Under the pieces are notes generated by a model that worked only from the letters and a program-made list of their open reading frames with translations, was not told the DNA's origin and made no database searches. DNA of 28,899 bases from CBDUBS01 sp965365445 (GTDB taxonomy: Bacteria; Bacteroidota; Rhodothermia; Rhodothermales; DASSAV01), in NCBI GenBank assembly GCA_965365445.1, contig CBDUBS010000025.1:1-28899 (forward strand), in the 5' to 3' direction. Every line of letters starts with the position of its first letter. Positions within the stretch are counted from its first letter, which is position 1. A program made the position numbers and the translations under genes. This document shows, piece after piece, positions 15,983-25,216 of this stretch.

Positions 15983-17923
15983 TCAAACGTCGAGTTCTTC
16001 GACTTCGGATGCATGGTTCATGATGAAGGCATATCTGGCCGACGAGTCCTTGCCCATCAGGTCGGTTATCGTCTTTTCAGTCACCAGTCGTTCCGCTTCA
16101 TCGATGGATACCTTCAGCAAGCGGCGTTTTTCAGGATCCAGTGTGGTCTCACGAAGGGTTTGCGGCATCATCTCGCCGAGCCCTTTGAAGCGCTGTATTT
16201 CGATGTTGACATTCTTCCGCCCCTTCTTCAAACCCGCAATGTATTTTTCGCGGTCCGATTCGTCCAGCGCCCAGTAGGTTTCTTTACCGGCATCGATCCT
16301 GAAAAGCGGCGGCTGGGCTATATAAATGTATCCCTCTTCGATGAGAGGTTTCATGTAGCGATAGAAGTACGTAAGCAGGAGTGTTGCGATGTGGTGCCCG
16401 TCCGAGTCGGCATCGGCAAGCAATATAACTTTGTGGTACCGCAGGCGGGACAGGTCGAGATGCTCCCCTACCCCGCATCCAAGCGCCTGCTCGATGTTCG
16501 ACAGTTCCTTGTTATCCTGAACTTTGCGCAGGTTAGCTTGCTCGGCATTGAGCACCTTGCCTCTGAGGGGTAGTACGGCTTGAAACCGGCGGTCCCGCCC
16601 CTGTTTGGCCGACCCGCCGGCCGAGTCGCCCTCCACGATGAACAACTCGCATTCGGCCGGATCAGTTGAGGAGCAATCCGCAAGTTTTCCCGGCAGGTTG
16701 AGACGGTGGCTTACGTTCCCCTTGCGTCGGACCGATGTTGCTGCGGCGCGGCTCGCATGACGGGCTTTTGCCGCCTGGATTACGCGTGTAGCAATGGCCT
16801 CGCCGGTGCTCGGGTGAGCATTCAGGTATTGCTCGAGCTCGAGCCGCACGGCGCTCGTGATGAGCGAACGCGCCTCCGGATTATTGAGCTTCTCTTTCGT
16901 CTGGCCCTGAAACTGCGGCTCCGTCAGGAACAGGTTCAGCACCGTGTACAAACCTTCCCGGATGTCATCGGCCGACACTTCCAGGTTTCTGGGGAGCAAA
17001 TCGTGCGTTTCCATATAGGCCCGAACGGCGCTCCGAACGGCATCTTTGAATCCCTGTTCGTGGGTGCCTCCGTCTCGCGTGGGAATACCGTTTACGAAGG
17101 AGCGAATTTCTTCACGCGGCGACTCGGTCCATTGCAGGGCTATCTCTACCCTGCTGTTGTTTTGCAAGGTATCCTGCCGGACGATGAAAGCGTCCTGATG
17201 GGTGCTCCGAGCACCGGCTTCATTAATGAGCCGGGACAGGTACTCCGCGATCCCCCCTTCGTGATGAAATTCATGACGAACCCTCTGAACGTCGTCCTTG
17301 AAAACGATTTTCAGGTTCCGGTTGAGATAGGTTTTGACCTCCAGCGTTTCCTTTATCCACTCCGGGTCGAACTGTACCGTCTCGAAAATCTCACGGTCGG
17401 GCCGAAAAAAGATACTCGTACCCGTGCCCCGGGTGGACTCGCCGACGACTTTGAGCTTCGTCGTTCGTTTTCCTCTTGAAAACCGTTGCTCGTACGTTTT
17501 GCCCTCACGCTTCACCTGAGCCACCAGCTCTTCCGATAAGGCATTGACGACGGACGAGCCTACCCCGTGCAAACCACCCGAGGTGATATAGTTCGTGCTG
17601 TCGAATTTCCCGCCCGCGTGGAGCGTGCTCAATATGAGTTCGAGCGTGGGGATTTTCTTGACGGGATGAATGTCTACCGGGATGCCCCGGCCGTTATCTA
17701 CAACCGTAACGCTGCTGCCGTCGGGATGAAGCGTGACCTCGATCAGGCTTGCGAACCCATTCGTTGCCTCGTCCACCGCGTTATCCACGATCTCCCAGAG
17801 CAGATGGTGCAAGCCCGGTTTCCCGGTGCCGCCGATGAACATGCCCGGCCGTTTGCGTACAGGCTCCAGACCTTCCAGAACCTGGATATCCTTACCGCTA
17901 TATGTCGAAGTTATTTCTGCCAT
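15983..17923 (-). CDS. parE: Topoisomerase IV subunit B
   Basis: The ATPase subunit of topoisomerase IV, which decatenates daughter chromosomes. The GHKL ATPase domain has EIVDNAVDEATNG, VVDNGRGIPVDIHP and the glycine loop TSGGLHGVGSSVVNAL. The transducer domain carries the switch lysine segment QFQGQTKEKLNNPE, and the Toprim domain has LFIVEGDSAGGSA and LLADADSDGHHIATLL, with the metal-binding DxD. The DADSDG motif is that of ParE (E. coli ParE DADSDGLHI), whereas GyrB has DADVDG. At 646 aa it lacks the large GyrB insertion. The partner subunit A gene is directly upstream with a 35-bp gap. Confidence 0.95.
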   Translation of the reverse strand: MAEITSTYSGKDIQVLEGLEPVRKRPGMFIGGTGKPGLHHLLWEIVDNAVDEATNGFASLIEVTLHPDGSSVTVVDNGRGIPVDIHPVKKIPTLELILSTLHAGGKFDSTNYITSGGLHGVGSSVVNALSEELVAQVKREGKTYEQRFSRGKRTTKLKVVGESTRGTGTSIFFRPDREIFETVQFDPEWIKETLEVKTYLNRNLKIVFKDDVQRVRHEFHHEGGIAEYLSRLINEAGARSTHQDAFIVRQDTLQNNSRVEIALQWTESPREEIRSFVNGIPTRDGGTHEQGFKDAVRSAVRAYMETHDLLPRNLEVSADDIREGLYTVLNLFLTEPQFQGQTKEKLNNPEARSLITSAVRLELEQYLNAHPSTGEAIATRVIQAAKARHASRAAATSVRRKGNVSHRLNLPGKLADCSSTDPAECELFIVEGDSAGGSAKQGRDRRFQAVLPLRGKVLNAEQANLRKVQDNKELSNIEQALGCGVGEHLDLSRLRYHKVILLADADSDGHHIATLLLTYFYRYMKPLIEEGYIYIAQPPLFRIDAGKETYWALDESDREKYIAGLKKGRKNVNIEIQRFKGLGEMMPQTLRETTLDPEKRRLLKVSIDEAERLVTEKTITDLMGKDSSARYAFIMNHASEVEELDV

Positions 17924-17958
17924 GTATGGTGTAATCGACGTTTCGGCTTACGCCTGCT

Positions 17959-20301
17959 TTATCCGTTGCCGTTCTGACCGTTCGGAAGGCGCACCTCCAC
18001 CGTACCGGGGACGACGCGGGAGATGTGCCCCCGTTTGATGATCTGCCTTCCGCGATTTCCGCGCTGGGTGACTTCGAATTTGGTGGTTCGTACGATCTCT
18101 CTCCTTCCTCTGTTCGTCTCTATTTCCAATCCTTCGCGGGCGGCATTCGAAAGGACGAACCCCAGCACCCGGTCTTTGGGTGAAAGCTTCATTCCGATAA
18201 CGCCTTTCGCCGCGCTCCGAAACACCGGGATTTGCCGTACAGGAAAAATCAATACGTGGCCTTCCTGCGAAGCCAGACAGGCATTTTCATCCCCGCCTGC
18301 CGGGAAGGCGGAGAGCACCTGGTCTCCCTTATCCAGCTTCATGAATGTCCGCCCCGTTCTGGTGGAAGGATCGCGGAACGCATCCAGCAGCAGACGCACC
18401 GAAAGGCCGGACGACGAAACACCCACCACGAAGGGGCCCACAGGCAATGATTCTCCATCTCCGCCGAAAAGCTCCAGGTCGGCGCTCGGCTCGACGGTTG
18501 GCGAAGGCAGCACCCGCGAATCCATCGATACGACGCCTACGATCCGTTCGCGATCGGAAAAGTCGAACAGCTTCTGAACGGGGTCTCCGTAGCCGCTCGT
18601 GCTCGGAAGTTGATCGATACGGATCGTATACGCCTTTCCGAAGCTCGTAAAGAAACACACCGTCGAGCGGGTTGAGCCGGGCAGCGCCCAGCCCACCTCG
18701 TCACCATCCCGCACCCGGATATTCTGAATATCCGAATAGGACTTCTGGCGCTTGACCCACCCGTCGCGGGTAGCAATTACGTATACGTCCTCATCGACGA
18801 TGTACTCCTCCGCGCTGAAAGCGTGCGCCGTGTCCGGGCCTTCCACCTCCGTTCGGCGGTCGTCTGCGAACTTCTTCTTCAATTCCCTGAGTTCGTCGCG
18901 GATGAGCTTCCACAGCGCCTGCTCGCTCGAAAGCAGATCCCGTATTTCCCGGGCCATCCGTTCCTTCTCTTCCAGTTCCTTTCGGATGGCGTCGATCTCC
19001 AGCCGCGACAGCTTGTATAGCCTGGTTTCCAGTACCGCATCGGTCTGTTCGTCATCCAGTCCGAACCGATGGCTCAGTCGCTGGGCGGCGTCTTTTTTAT
19101 CTGAAGCCGACCGGATAAGTCGAATGGCTTCATCCAGCGCGTCAAATATCTTTTCAAACCCGCGCAGGATGTGAATGCGTTTCTCCAGCTGCTCGAGCTC
19201 GAAGCGCAGCCGCCGTACGACCACCTCCATCCTGAAATGCAGGAAATGCCGCAATGCCTCCAACAGATTAACCTGCCGGGGCGCCGATACTTCCGGATTC
19301 TCCGTCGGCACGAGGCACGTCATGTTGACGTAAAACCGTAACTGAAGCGGCGTGTGCTTGAACAGGTACGCCATGGCGGCTTCCGGACTGGCGCCGCGCC
19401 GAAGTTCGAGCACAACGCGCACGTCGTCCGTTGATTCATCCCGGATATCGACGAGTTGAGGCACCCGGTCGTGGATGATGAGGTCGGCGATTTTTTCGAT
19501 CAGGTCGCTCTTGGTCACGCCGTAGGGAATAGATCGGATGATAATGCGATTCTTTCCCTCCAGTTCGTAGTTTCCACGTAGGTCGATAGGGCCCTCACCT
19601 TTCTCATAAACGGCGAGCACCTCTTCTTCCGTATTCAGTATGCGACCACCCGTCGGGAAGTCGGGGGCCTTGATGTATTTCGGTACGAGGTCGCCGAGCG
19701 CGGCTTCCGGATGGGCGATGAGGTGCAACAGAGCGTCTACCAGTTCCCCCAGATTATGAGGGGGAATACTGGTTGCCATGCCGACGGCAATCCCTGTAGC
19801 GCCGTTCAGCAACAGGTTCGGCACACGCGAGGGAAGCACGACGGGCTCGAAAAGCGTTCCGTCGAAAGTGGGTCGGAAATCCACGGTCCGTTTGCGAATT
19901 TCCTCCAGCATCTCCATCGCCAGAGGTTTCAACCGCACTTCCGTGTACCGCATGGCGGCCGGACTGTCGCCATCCAGCGATCCGAAGTTTCCCTGTCCAT
20001 CCACCAGCGGGCTACGCAGGGAAAAAGGCTGGGCCATCCGGACCATCGTCTCATATATGGCCGAGTCGCCGTGCGGGTGGTATTTACCCATCACCTCCCC
20101 CACCACCGTAGCGCTCTTGCGGTACCTGGCATCCGGATACAGGTGCAGGTTGGCGAACATGGCGTACAGAATGCGCCGCTGCACGGGTTTGAGCCCGTCC
20201 CGAATGTCCGGAAGCGCCCGGCTCGTAATTACCGATACGGCGTAGTTGAGGTAGCGGGTCCTCGCCGTTTCGTGTAAGGCAACCGTTTCTACGACAGGCA
20301 T
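17959..20301 (-). CDS. parC: Topoisomerase IV subunit A
   Basis: The DNA-cleaving subunit paired with ParE. The breakage-reunion domain shows the DGLKPVQRRILYAM start, the quinolone region HPHGDSAIYETMVRMAQ (Ser and Glu both present, i.e. the susceptible-type residues), and the catalytic Tyr in PAAMRYTEVRL. Long coiled-coil arms (about residues 385-475) precede a C-terminal beta-pinwheel that is rather long for ParC. It lacks a canonical QRRGG(K/R)G GyrA box, with only QRGNRGRQ near the end. The ATG at 20301 gives 780 aa; an in-frame GTG at 20364 falls inside a palindromic operator candidate and is rejected. A -10-like TATACT sits at 20342-20347 (minus strand). Confidence 0.92.
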   Translation of the reverse strand: MPVVETVALHETARTRYLNYAVSVITSRALPDIRDGLKPVQRRILYAMFANLHLYPDARYRKSATVVGEVMGKYHPHGDSAIYETMVRMAQPFSLRSPLVDGQGNFGSLDGDSPAAMRYTEVRLKPLAMEMLEEIRKRTVDFRPTFDGTLFEPVVLPSRVPNLLLNGATGIAVGMATSIPPHNLGELVDALLHLIAHPEAALGDLVPKYIKAPDFPTGGRILNTEEEVLAVYEKGEGPIDLRGNYELEGKNRIIIRSIPYGVTKSDLIEKIADLIIHDRVPQLVDIRDESTDDVRVVLELRRGASPEAAMAYLFKHTPLQLRFYVNMTCLVPTENPEVSAPRQVNLLEALRHFLHFRMEVVVRRLRFELEQLEKRIHILRGFEKIFDALDEAIRLIRSASDKKDAAQRLSHRFGLDDEQTDAVLETRLYKLSRLEIDAIRKELEEKERMAREIRDLLSSEQALWKLIRDELRELKKKFADDRRTEVEGPDTAHAFSAEEYIVDEDVYVIATRDGWVKRQKSYSDIQNIRVRDGDEVGWALPGSTRSTVCFFTSFGKAYTIRIDQLPSTSGYGDPVQKLFDFSDRERIVGVVSMDSRVLPSPTVEPSADLELFGGDGESLPVGPFVVGVSSSGLSVRLLLDAFRDPSTRTGRTFMKLDKGDQVLSAFPAGGDENACLASQEGHVLIFPVRQIPVFRSAAKGVIGMKLSPKDRVLGFVLSNAAREGLEIETNRGRREIVRTTKFEVTQRGNRGRQIIKRGHISRVVPGTVEVRLPNGQNGNG

Positions 20302-20357
20302 ATGGCTATAAAACTGGCATTCATGTTCAGGCAGTCCGGTCAGTATACGAAGGCGAA

Positions 20358-20375
20358 GTGACACCGGTGTGTCAC
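20358..20375. promoter_or_regulatory. Palindrome GTGAC-N8-GTCAC in the parC promoter region
   Basis: GTGACAC (20358-20364) and GTGTCAC (20369-20375) form perfect 7-bp arms around CGGT, 57-74 bp upstream of the parC ATG. A -10-like TATACT (minus strand, 20342-20347) lies 10 bp downstream of it, so the palindrome would overlap the -35 region, a typical repressor position. The same GTGAC-N8-GTCAC spacing occurs upstream of recA. Confidence 0.6.
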
Positions 20376-20451
20376 GATGGCTCCGTGAACCAGCTATTCT
20401 GGTGAAGACTGAATGATTCGATCACACCGGAGACGACGAGACGCACGGGCT

Positions 20452-21108
20452 TCACGCGCTGATGTCGTAAGCCAGGGTGAAATAGTCTCCTCTGGGGTCG
20501 GTGTGCAGGCGAATGATGCCCGCTCTTGCCAGTATGACCATCGTCTGCGACGCCCGGTCTCGCCGCGTATGGGCCAGTGTGGCGAACTGCTCCACCGTTA
20601 TCCGCCCGTATTCATCGAGGTAACGCAGGAGCAAAAGCTCCTTTTCACCCAGCTCGAACAGTACATTGTCCGGCTTTTTCTCCAGACGCATCAACCGGAC
20701 GGCTTCCCGGCTGGCTTCGATGCTGCTGGCTTCGACGCGGACATACACCGATCGCTTCCTGTCGTTATCTCCCGAACGCAGGTAATGCGGCTTCCGGTCG
20801 CTCTCCGGCACGCTTACCATGATTACGTCCCGCTTGTCCGTAATCGGTATCCGATCAACCGAAAAGGTTACCGGTGGGTCGGTATGCGTGCTGAGCGCGT
20901 TCCGCAGGCTGAATTCTTCCTCTTCGGCGTCGCGCACCCCGACTATCGTACCGTCGTCATCGACGCCCAGCAGCAGGCGTCCTCCCTTCGTATTCGCAAA
21001 AGCCAGGACTTCTTTCGCGATGCGCTCCGGCTGCGGCGCCTTGCGCTTGAATTCGATGAACGCGGTTTCTCCAAGCGATACGATCTGGGTCAGCTCATGC
21101 AGATTCAT
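20452..21108 (-). CDS. AlbA_2/Schlafen-type putative DNA-binding or ATP-binding protein
   Basis: 218 aa with an N-terminal AlbA_2 (Schlafen AAA_4-like) domain, residues 1 to about 130. E-x-K is visible in AFIEFKRKAPQ, followed by FANTKGGRLLLGVDDDGTIVGV, which is the most conserved string of this family. The C-terminal part (about residues 150-215) looks like a winged helix: LLLLRYLDEYGRITVEQFATLA, then a helix and IIRLHTDPRGDYFTL. This matches proteins annotated as ATP-binding or transcriptional regulators of unknown target. It starts with ATG 21108 and lies 150 bp upstream of parC on the same strand. Function is not known; a regulatory role is inferred from its architecture. Confidence 0.82.
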   Translation of the reverse strand: MNLHELTQIVSLGETAFIEFKRKAPQPERIAKEVLAFANTKGGRLLLGVDDDGTIVGVRDAEEEEFSLRNALSTHTDPPVTFSVDRIPITDKRDVIMVSVPESDRKPHYLRSGDNDRKRSVYVRVEASSIEASREAVRLMRLEKKPDNVLFELGEKELLLLRYLDEYGRITVEQFATLAHTRRDRASQTMVILARAGIIRLHTDPRGDYFTLAYDISA

Positions 21109-21244
21109 AAACGACAGATATCCCGTAGCGGCATTGTGGGTACGACACGGCGCTATCTAAACAACGCCGCAATCCATCCCTCGGTTCACTACGAATCCTG
21201 TGATAGGGTATGTACCTGCGAACCGACCCGCGATGCCTTCCGGA

Positions 21245-22288
21245 TCAGGTTTCATACGAATCCGTCAGCCATACTTCCCTTTTGGCCGACCGGGTCATCA
21301 GGTCGTTGACGGCATCTTCGGGAGACTTGCCCTCGAATAGAATGGCATATACCGCCTCCGTAATAGGCATTTCGATACCTTCACGTTGGGCCAGGTGGTA
21401 AAGAGAGGCGGTGGTTTTCACTCCCTCCGCCACCATGGACATTTCCGCCTCGATGTCCTGCTGCGACCTTCCCTTTCCGATTTGCTCTCCGTAGTACCGG
21501 TTTCTGCTGTGGCGGCTCATGCAGGTCACCACCAGGTCGCCCAACCCGGTCAGGCCGGAAAAGGTGCCGGGATGCGCTCCCAACGCCATCCCGAGCCGCT
21601 GCATTTCGGCGATGCCCCGCGTTACGATGGCCGCCTTCGTGTTATCGCCGTACCCTACGCCTTCGCTGATGCCCGCGGCCAGCGCCAGAACGTTCTTGAC
21701 GCTACCACCGATTTCTACCCCCAGCACGTCAAGATTAATGTATACCCTGAGCCTTGGAGTCATAAAGACGGACTGAATGAGTCGTGCCGTGCCGGCATCC
21801 GGGGCAGCCGCCACGATCGTGGTTGGCTTGCCTACGGCTACTTCTTCAGCGTGGCTCGGCCCGGACAGGATGCCGATGCGCTCTGCCGGAACGTCCGTCA
21901 ATACGTGCCGCAATACCTGAGTGGTTGTCAGCAGGCTATCGTTCTCGATTCCTTTGGCAACCGACACCACCAGCGATTCCGGCGACGAGAAGGGGCGAAG
22001 TTGCTCGGCGAGACCTCGTACGGCCTGCGACGGCGTGGCTATTACCCAGAACCACGCGCTCGTGGCCGCCTCGTGCAGACGGCTCGTTACCTGTACCGTT
22101 TCCGGTAGGACCCCCTCAGGCAGGTAGGTGGGGTGGTGCCGGGTTGTTCGGATGGAATCGGCCGCCTCCGGCCGCCTGGCCCAGAGAACCACCTGCCGGC
22201 CCGTTTCCGAGAGACTCACGGCCAGCGCCGTTCCCCAGCTGCCGGCTCCGAAAACGGCGACGGGAATATCCTGGTAATCTGATTCCAC
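21245..22288 (-). CDS. gpsA: NAD(P)H-dependent glycerol-3-phosphate dehydrogenase
   Basis: Reduces dihydroxyacetone phosphate to sn-glycerol-3-phosphate, the backbone for phospholipids. The nucleotide-binding motif is AVFGAGSWGTALA near residue 13; further signatures are SVAKGIENDSL, ILSGPSHAEEVA, and the catalytic-lysine region GGSVKNVLALAAGISEG followed by GYGDNTKAAIVTRG. The C-terminal FSGLTGLGDLVVTCMSRHSRN is standard. At 347 aa it is a full-length GpsA. GTG 22288 is the only start available, since a stop lies two codons upstream. plsY ends 29 bp before it, and the two catalyse successive steps of glycerolipid synthesis. Confidence 0.97.
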   Translation of the reverse strand: MESDYQDIPVAVFGAGSWGTALAVSLSETGRQVVLWARRPEAADSIRTTRHHPTYLPEGVLPETVQVTSRLHEAATSAWFWVIATPSQAVRGLAEQLRPFSSPESLVVSVAKGIENDSLLTTTQVLRHVLTDVPAERIGILSGPSHAEEVAVGKPTTIVAAAPDAGTARLIQSVFMTPRLRVYINLDVLGVEIGGSVKNVLALAAGISEGVGYGDNTKAAIVTRGIAEMQRLGMALGAHPGTFSGLTGLGDLVVTCMSRHSRNRYYGEQIGKGRSQQDIEAEMSMVAEGVKTTASLYHLAQREGIEMPITEAVYAILFEGKSPEDAVNDLMTRSAKREVWLTDSYET

Positions 22289-22317
22289 CGGCTATACGGT
22301 ATTCTTGAGAGCGGACC

Positions 22318-23004
22318 TCAAAGCAATTCGCCTCTACCCCGCATACCCCGGGCCGGGCGAAAGGTCCGAACGCGGTTTTCCGTCCCGTTGAGCAGGCGCC
22401 GGATATTGGAACGATGCGCGTATATGACGCCCAGCGCCATAACGATGCTGAAAATGAGCAGGCTCGGGTCCAGTCCGTCGATACCGAAAACGTAGCGACG
22501 TATGGCAACGGTCGTCGGGAAGGCCACCACAGCCAGTATCGAAGCCAGCGACACGTACCGGGAGGAGACCAGTACGACGGCAAATATGCCGAGCGTGATG
22601 AACATGGTAATCGGAGTGAGAGCAAATAACACGCCCGCCGATGTATTGACCCCCTTCCCTCCCCTGAATCCGGCCCAGATGGGAAACATATGCCCCGCTA
22701 CGGCCGCCATACCGGCCAGCAACCGCACGACGGTTTCGATGTGCCAGACGGCCGGCCCGGAGGGCAGTGTATCCAGCCGGATCGTGGCAATCACACCAGC
22801 GGTAAGCAACCCCTTGCCGACGTCAACCAACGTGGCGAGTATACCTGCTTTCCATCCCAGGACGCGAAACGCATTGGTAGCTCCTGCATTTCCACTACCG
22901 TATTTACGGACGTCCACGCCGTAAATATACCGGCCAATCCATACGCTGGCGGGGATTGACCCTACCAGATAACTGAGAACGAGAATGACGAGCAGCGATA
23001 ACAT
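22318..23004 (-). CDS. plsY: Glycerol-3-phosphate acyltransferase PlsY
   Basis: A membrane enzyme that acylates glycerol-3-phosphate from acyl-phosphate (made by PlsX, not in this window) to form lysophosphatidate. The conserved motifs are visible: GSIPASVWIGR near the start, the phosphate-binding GSGNAGATNAFRVLG, and GFRGGKGVNTSAGVL. Several hydrophobic segments (about five) alternate with these loops. At 228 aa it is slightly longer than usual because of a basic tail (RTFRPARGMRGRG). It is followed by gpsA on the same strand, a functionally matched pair. Confidence 0.96.
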   Translation of the reverse strand: MLSLLVILVLSYLVGSIPASVWIGRYIYGVDVRKYGSGNAGATNAFRVLGWKAGILATLVDVGKGLLTAGVIATIRLDTLPSGPAVWHIETVVRLLAGMAAVAGHMFPIWAGFRGGKGVNTSAGVLFALTPITMFITLGIFAVVLVSSRYVSLASILAVVAFPTTVAIRRYVFGIDGLDPSLLIFSIVMALGVIYAHRSNIRRLLNGTENRVRTFRPARGMRGRGELL

Positions 23005-23303
23005 GGAGGTATGTCACCAATGGTCCTGACGGAACATGTTTCTGATCGGCGCCGTCCCTCGGTACGCGAGTTCACGGGAAGCCCCGCACGTGCGTGACCT
23101 TTGGACGATTAATTACACCTACTATGAATGATACATCGGCGAGGGTTGAAAGTATTCATGTCATCCGGCGGCTTGTACGTTTTCAACGTATGAACCGTCC
23201 GCGTGTTAACGAAAACCGGCATGTGGCTCGCTCCACGCTTCAAGAATGGCAAGATAATCACACGCATCCCTGAATCTACCGGGAGGCCGCAATTTCGCAG
23301 TGG
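23005..23303. other. Non-coding gap between purM and plsY
   Basis: 299 bp without a credible gene on either strand. It must hold the plsY promoter on the minus strand if plsY is not co-transcribed with purM. I see only minor dyads (for example TACGTT-TTC-AACGTA around 23175-23191), no tRNA-like cloverleaf, no T-tract terminator and no recognised riboswitch. Confidence 0.5.
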
Positions 23304-24299
23304 CTACCGATGCACCTGCCCGATGACCACAGGCTTTTCCCCCAGCGATTGCAACAGGTCCAGCGCAGCATCCAGTTTATTCTCGGAAACGACGGCTACC
23401 AGCCCGATGCCCAGGTTGAACGTACGACGCATATCCTCCTCGGGCACCTCGCCGGCGGCCTGAATGAGTCGGAACAGGGCGGGACGCTCCCAGGAAGCGT
23501 AATCGACGCTAAATGATAAACCTTTAGGAATGACACGCTGCGTATTTCCGGGTATGCCTCCTCCGGTTACATGTACCAACCCGGACGTCAAATTTTCTTC
23601 TGTTAACGCCTGGATGAGGTGAAGGTACGACCTGTGGACCGACATCAACGCGTCTCCGAGGGTCAATCCGTTCAACGACTCCGGCCGGGAGCCCGGCTTG
23701 AACCGATCCAGCAATACCTTACGCGCGAGAGAGTATCCGTTGGTATGCAAGCCCATAGAGGGTATCCCGATCAGCCTGTCTCCTTCTTTAATCCGCTTGC
23801 CGTCCAGGATGTGTTCCCTCTCGACAATGCCCACGATCATGCCCGCTAGATCGTATTCACCTGCCGAATAAAAGCCGGGCATTTCCGCCGTTTCACCGCC
23901 GATCAACGCGCATCCGTTTTCCTTGCAAGCCTTCGCAAATCCGCTGATGATTTGCTCCGCGACGGCCGGCTCCAGCTTTCCCGTTGCCAGATAATCGAGG
24001 AAATACAGCGGCTTCGCCCCGCAAACGGCGATGTCGTTGACGCAGTGGTTAACCAGGTCCTCACCGACGGAGGCATGACGACCCGTAAGAAACGCCACCT
24101 TGAGCTTGGTTCCCACTCCGTCAACGGACGAAACCAGTACCGGGGCCCGGTACCCCTCCGGTATCTGGTAGAACGCCCCGAACGCTCCGATATCCGTCAG
24201 GACGTGCTCGTTGAACGTTTGCCGCACGATAGGCGCGATCCGCGAAACCGTCTCTTCGCCTGCGTCGATGTCTACGCCCGCTTCACGATAGGTTGCCAT
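23304..24299 (-). CDS. purM: Phosphoribosylformylglycinamidine cyclo-ligase (AIR synthetase)
   Basis: ATP-dependent ring closure of FGAM to AIR in purine synthesis. Family signatures in order: SSVDGVGTKLKVAFLTGRH, NDIAVCGAKPLYFLDYLATGKL, LIGGETAEMPGFY, GIPSMGLHTNGYSLARKVL, HVTGGGIPGNTQRVIP, and MRRTFNLGIGLVAVV. The length (331 aa) and ATG start are standard (E. coli 345). The only other purine gene here, purC, lies on the opposite strand, so there is no purine operon. The squalene-synthase-like gene ends 38 bp upstream. Confidence 0.97.
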   Translation of the reverse strand: MATYREAGVDIDAGEETVSRIAPIVRQTFNEHVLTDIGAFGAFYQIPEGYRAPVLVSSVDGVGTKLKVAFLTGRHASVGEDLVNHCVNDIAVCGAKPLYFLDYLATGKLEPAVAEQIISGFAKACKENGCALIGGETAEMPGFYSAGEYDLAGMIVGIVEREHILDGKRIKEGDRLIGIPSMGLHTNGYSLARKVLLDRFKPGSRPESLNGLTLGDALMSVHRSYLHLIQALTEENLTSGLVHVTGGGIPGNTQRVIPKGLSFSVDYASWERPALFRLIQAAGEVPEEDMRRTFNLGIGLVAVVSENKLDAALDLLQSLGEKPVVIGQVHR

Positions 24300-24337
24300 G
24301 TCGGATTGAGATCAATGTGGATCCGTAGTATGCTGTT

Positions 24338-25183
24338 TCAGCGCTTCCGAAACGTCACGCGCCCGAACCGGCTCTGGAGCGCCACCAGAAATCGCTGATC
24401 GGCTCTGAGTATAACAGGTTTGGACCATACATCATAATCGCGCCGCTCGACTTCATTCAAAACTTCAAGGGCTCCCAGCACCCATTTCTTCACCGTACGG
24501 CCCGTCCGGGGCGATACCTCCCTGGCGAGAGGCAAGCCTTGCGCGAAGGCGTCCCGCGCCCTGACGAGTTGCTTCCAGAGCAATTTTCTGACCGACTCGT
24601 CCACTTCCCCCTGTCGCAGCCGATCCTCGGAAACACGGTGTTGCTCAAGGTCGGCAAGCGGGATAAATAGACGGTCCTGTTTCATGTCGGTCGGCAGGTT
24701 CAGAATGCGGCCCGTCAGGAAAAATCCGGTCGCCAGGCGCCCCACGAACGGTAGCTGCCACGAGTGAGCCGCCCCGGCCAGACCGGCCAGCGCCGTGCCG
24801 TGAGCAACGGCCCACGAACCGATGAAAGTGTGGAGTGCGGCCGCCGTATCGAACCGTGCCGGCTCGGCAAATACCCTCGAACCAACGATCTGTGAGCCCA
24901 GGTGCGTGCGGGAGATGAGGTGTTTTTCGCAAACCCGGTAGGCCGCCTGAGCCTCCGACTCCGGTACGATACGTAATGGCTTCCCTTCCTCTGCACGGCT
25001 GCGTTCGGCTTCGAGGAACGCGAGCAAGTCGGAGCCGTCGAGCGCGGGTACGTCGGGCCTTGTCAGAGCCAGATGCCAGTCCCAGAGCGCCCGGGCGTCA
25101 TCGCGGAGTGACTTCGGCCAGGATGCTTCGGAAAAAGGCTGTGGAATAGCCGCGTTGCCGCCGGGTTGGATGGCTTCGTTCAT
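24338..25183 (-). CDS. Squalene/phytoene-synthase-like protein, active site incomplete
   Basis: 281 aa. The C-terminal two thirds follow the squalene/phytoene synthase (trans-IPPS head-to-head) pattern: FLTGRILNLPTDMKQDRLFIP, then DLEQHRVSEDRLRQGEV, a long helix ending AFAQGLPLAREV, and EVLNEVERRDYDVWSK. The second aspartate motif is kept as DMKQD. The first aspartate-rich motif (DDxxD-type) normally found near the N-terminus is absent; that region is instead rich in Ala/Glu and has no acidic cluster of the right form. It may be a non-catalytic paralogue (compare the NDUFAF6 branch, which lost the motifs) or a variant enzyme. No carotenoid or hopanoid gene adjoins it. Confidence 0.7.
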   Translation of the reverse strand: MNEAIQPGGNAAIPQPFSEASWPKSLRDDARALWDWHLALTRPDVPALDGSDLLAFLEAERSRAEEGKPLRIVPESEAQAAYRVCEKHLISRTHLGSQIVGSRVFAEPARFDTAAALHTFIGSWAVAHGTALAGLAGAAHSWQLPFVGRLATGFFLTGRILNLPTDMKQDRLFIPLADLEQHRVSEDRLRQGEVDESVRKLLWKQLVRARDAFAQGLPLAREVSPRTGRTVKKWVLGALEVLNEVERRDYDVWSKPVILRADQRFLVALQSRFGRVTFRKR

Positions 25184-25216
25184 TATCTATATACCTGTTC
25201 CTATGAACTGAAACCA

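Noticed and set aside
15983..17923. Type II topoisomerase B subunit called as GyrB
   Set aside because: The Toprim motif is DADSDG (ParE form) rather than DADVDG, the length is 646 aa with no large insertion, and subunit A lies directly upstream.
20302..20364. GTG 20364 as the parC start
   Set aside because: It would place the start within the GTGAC palindrome and add 21 residues without homology; ATG 20301 begins the conserved N-terminus.
23005..23303. Possible small gene or RNA in the purM-plsY gap
   Set aside because: Only minor hairpins; no coding or RNA family signal.
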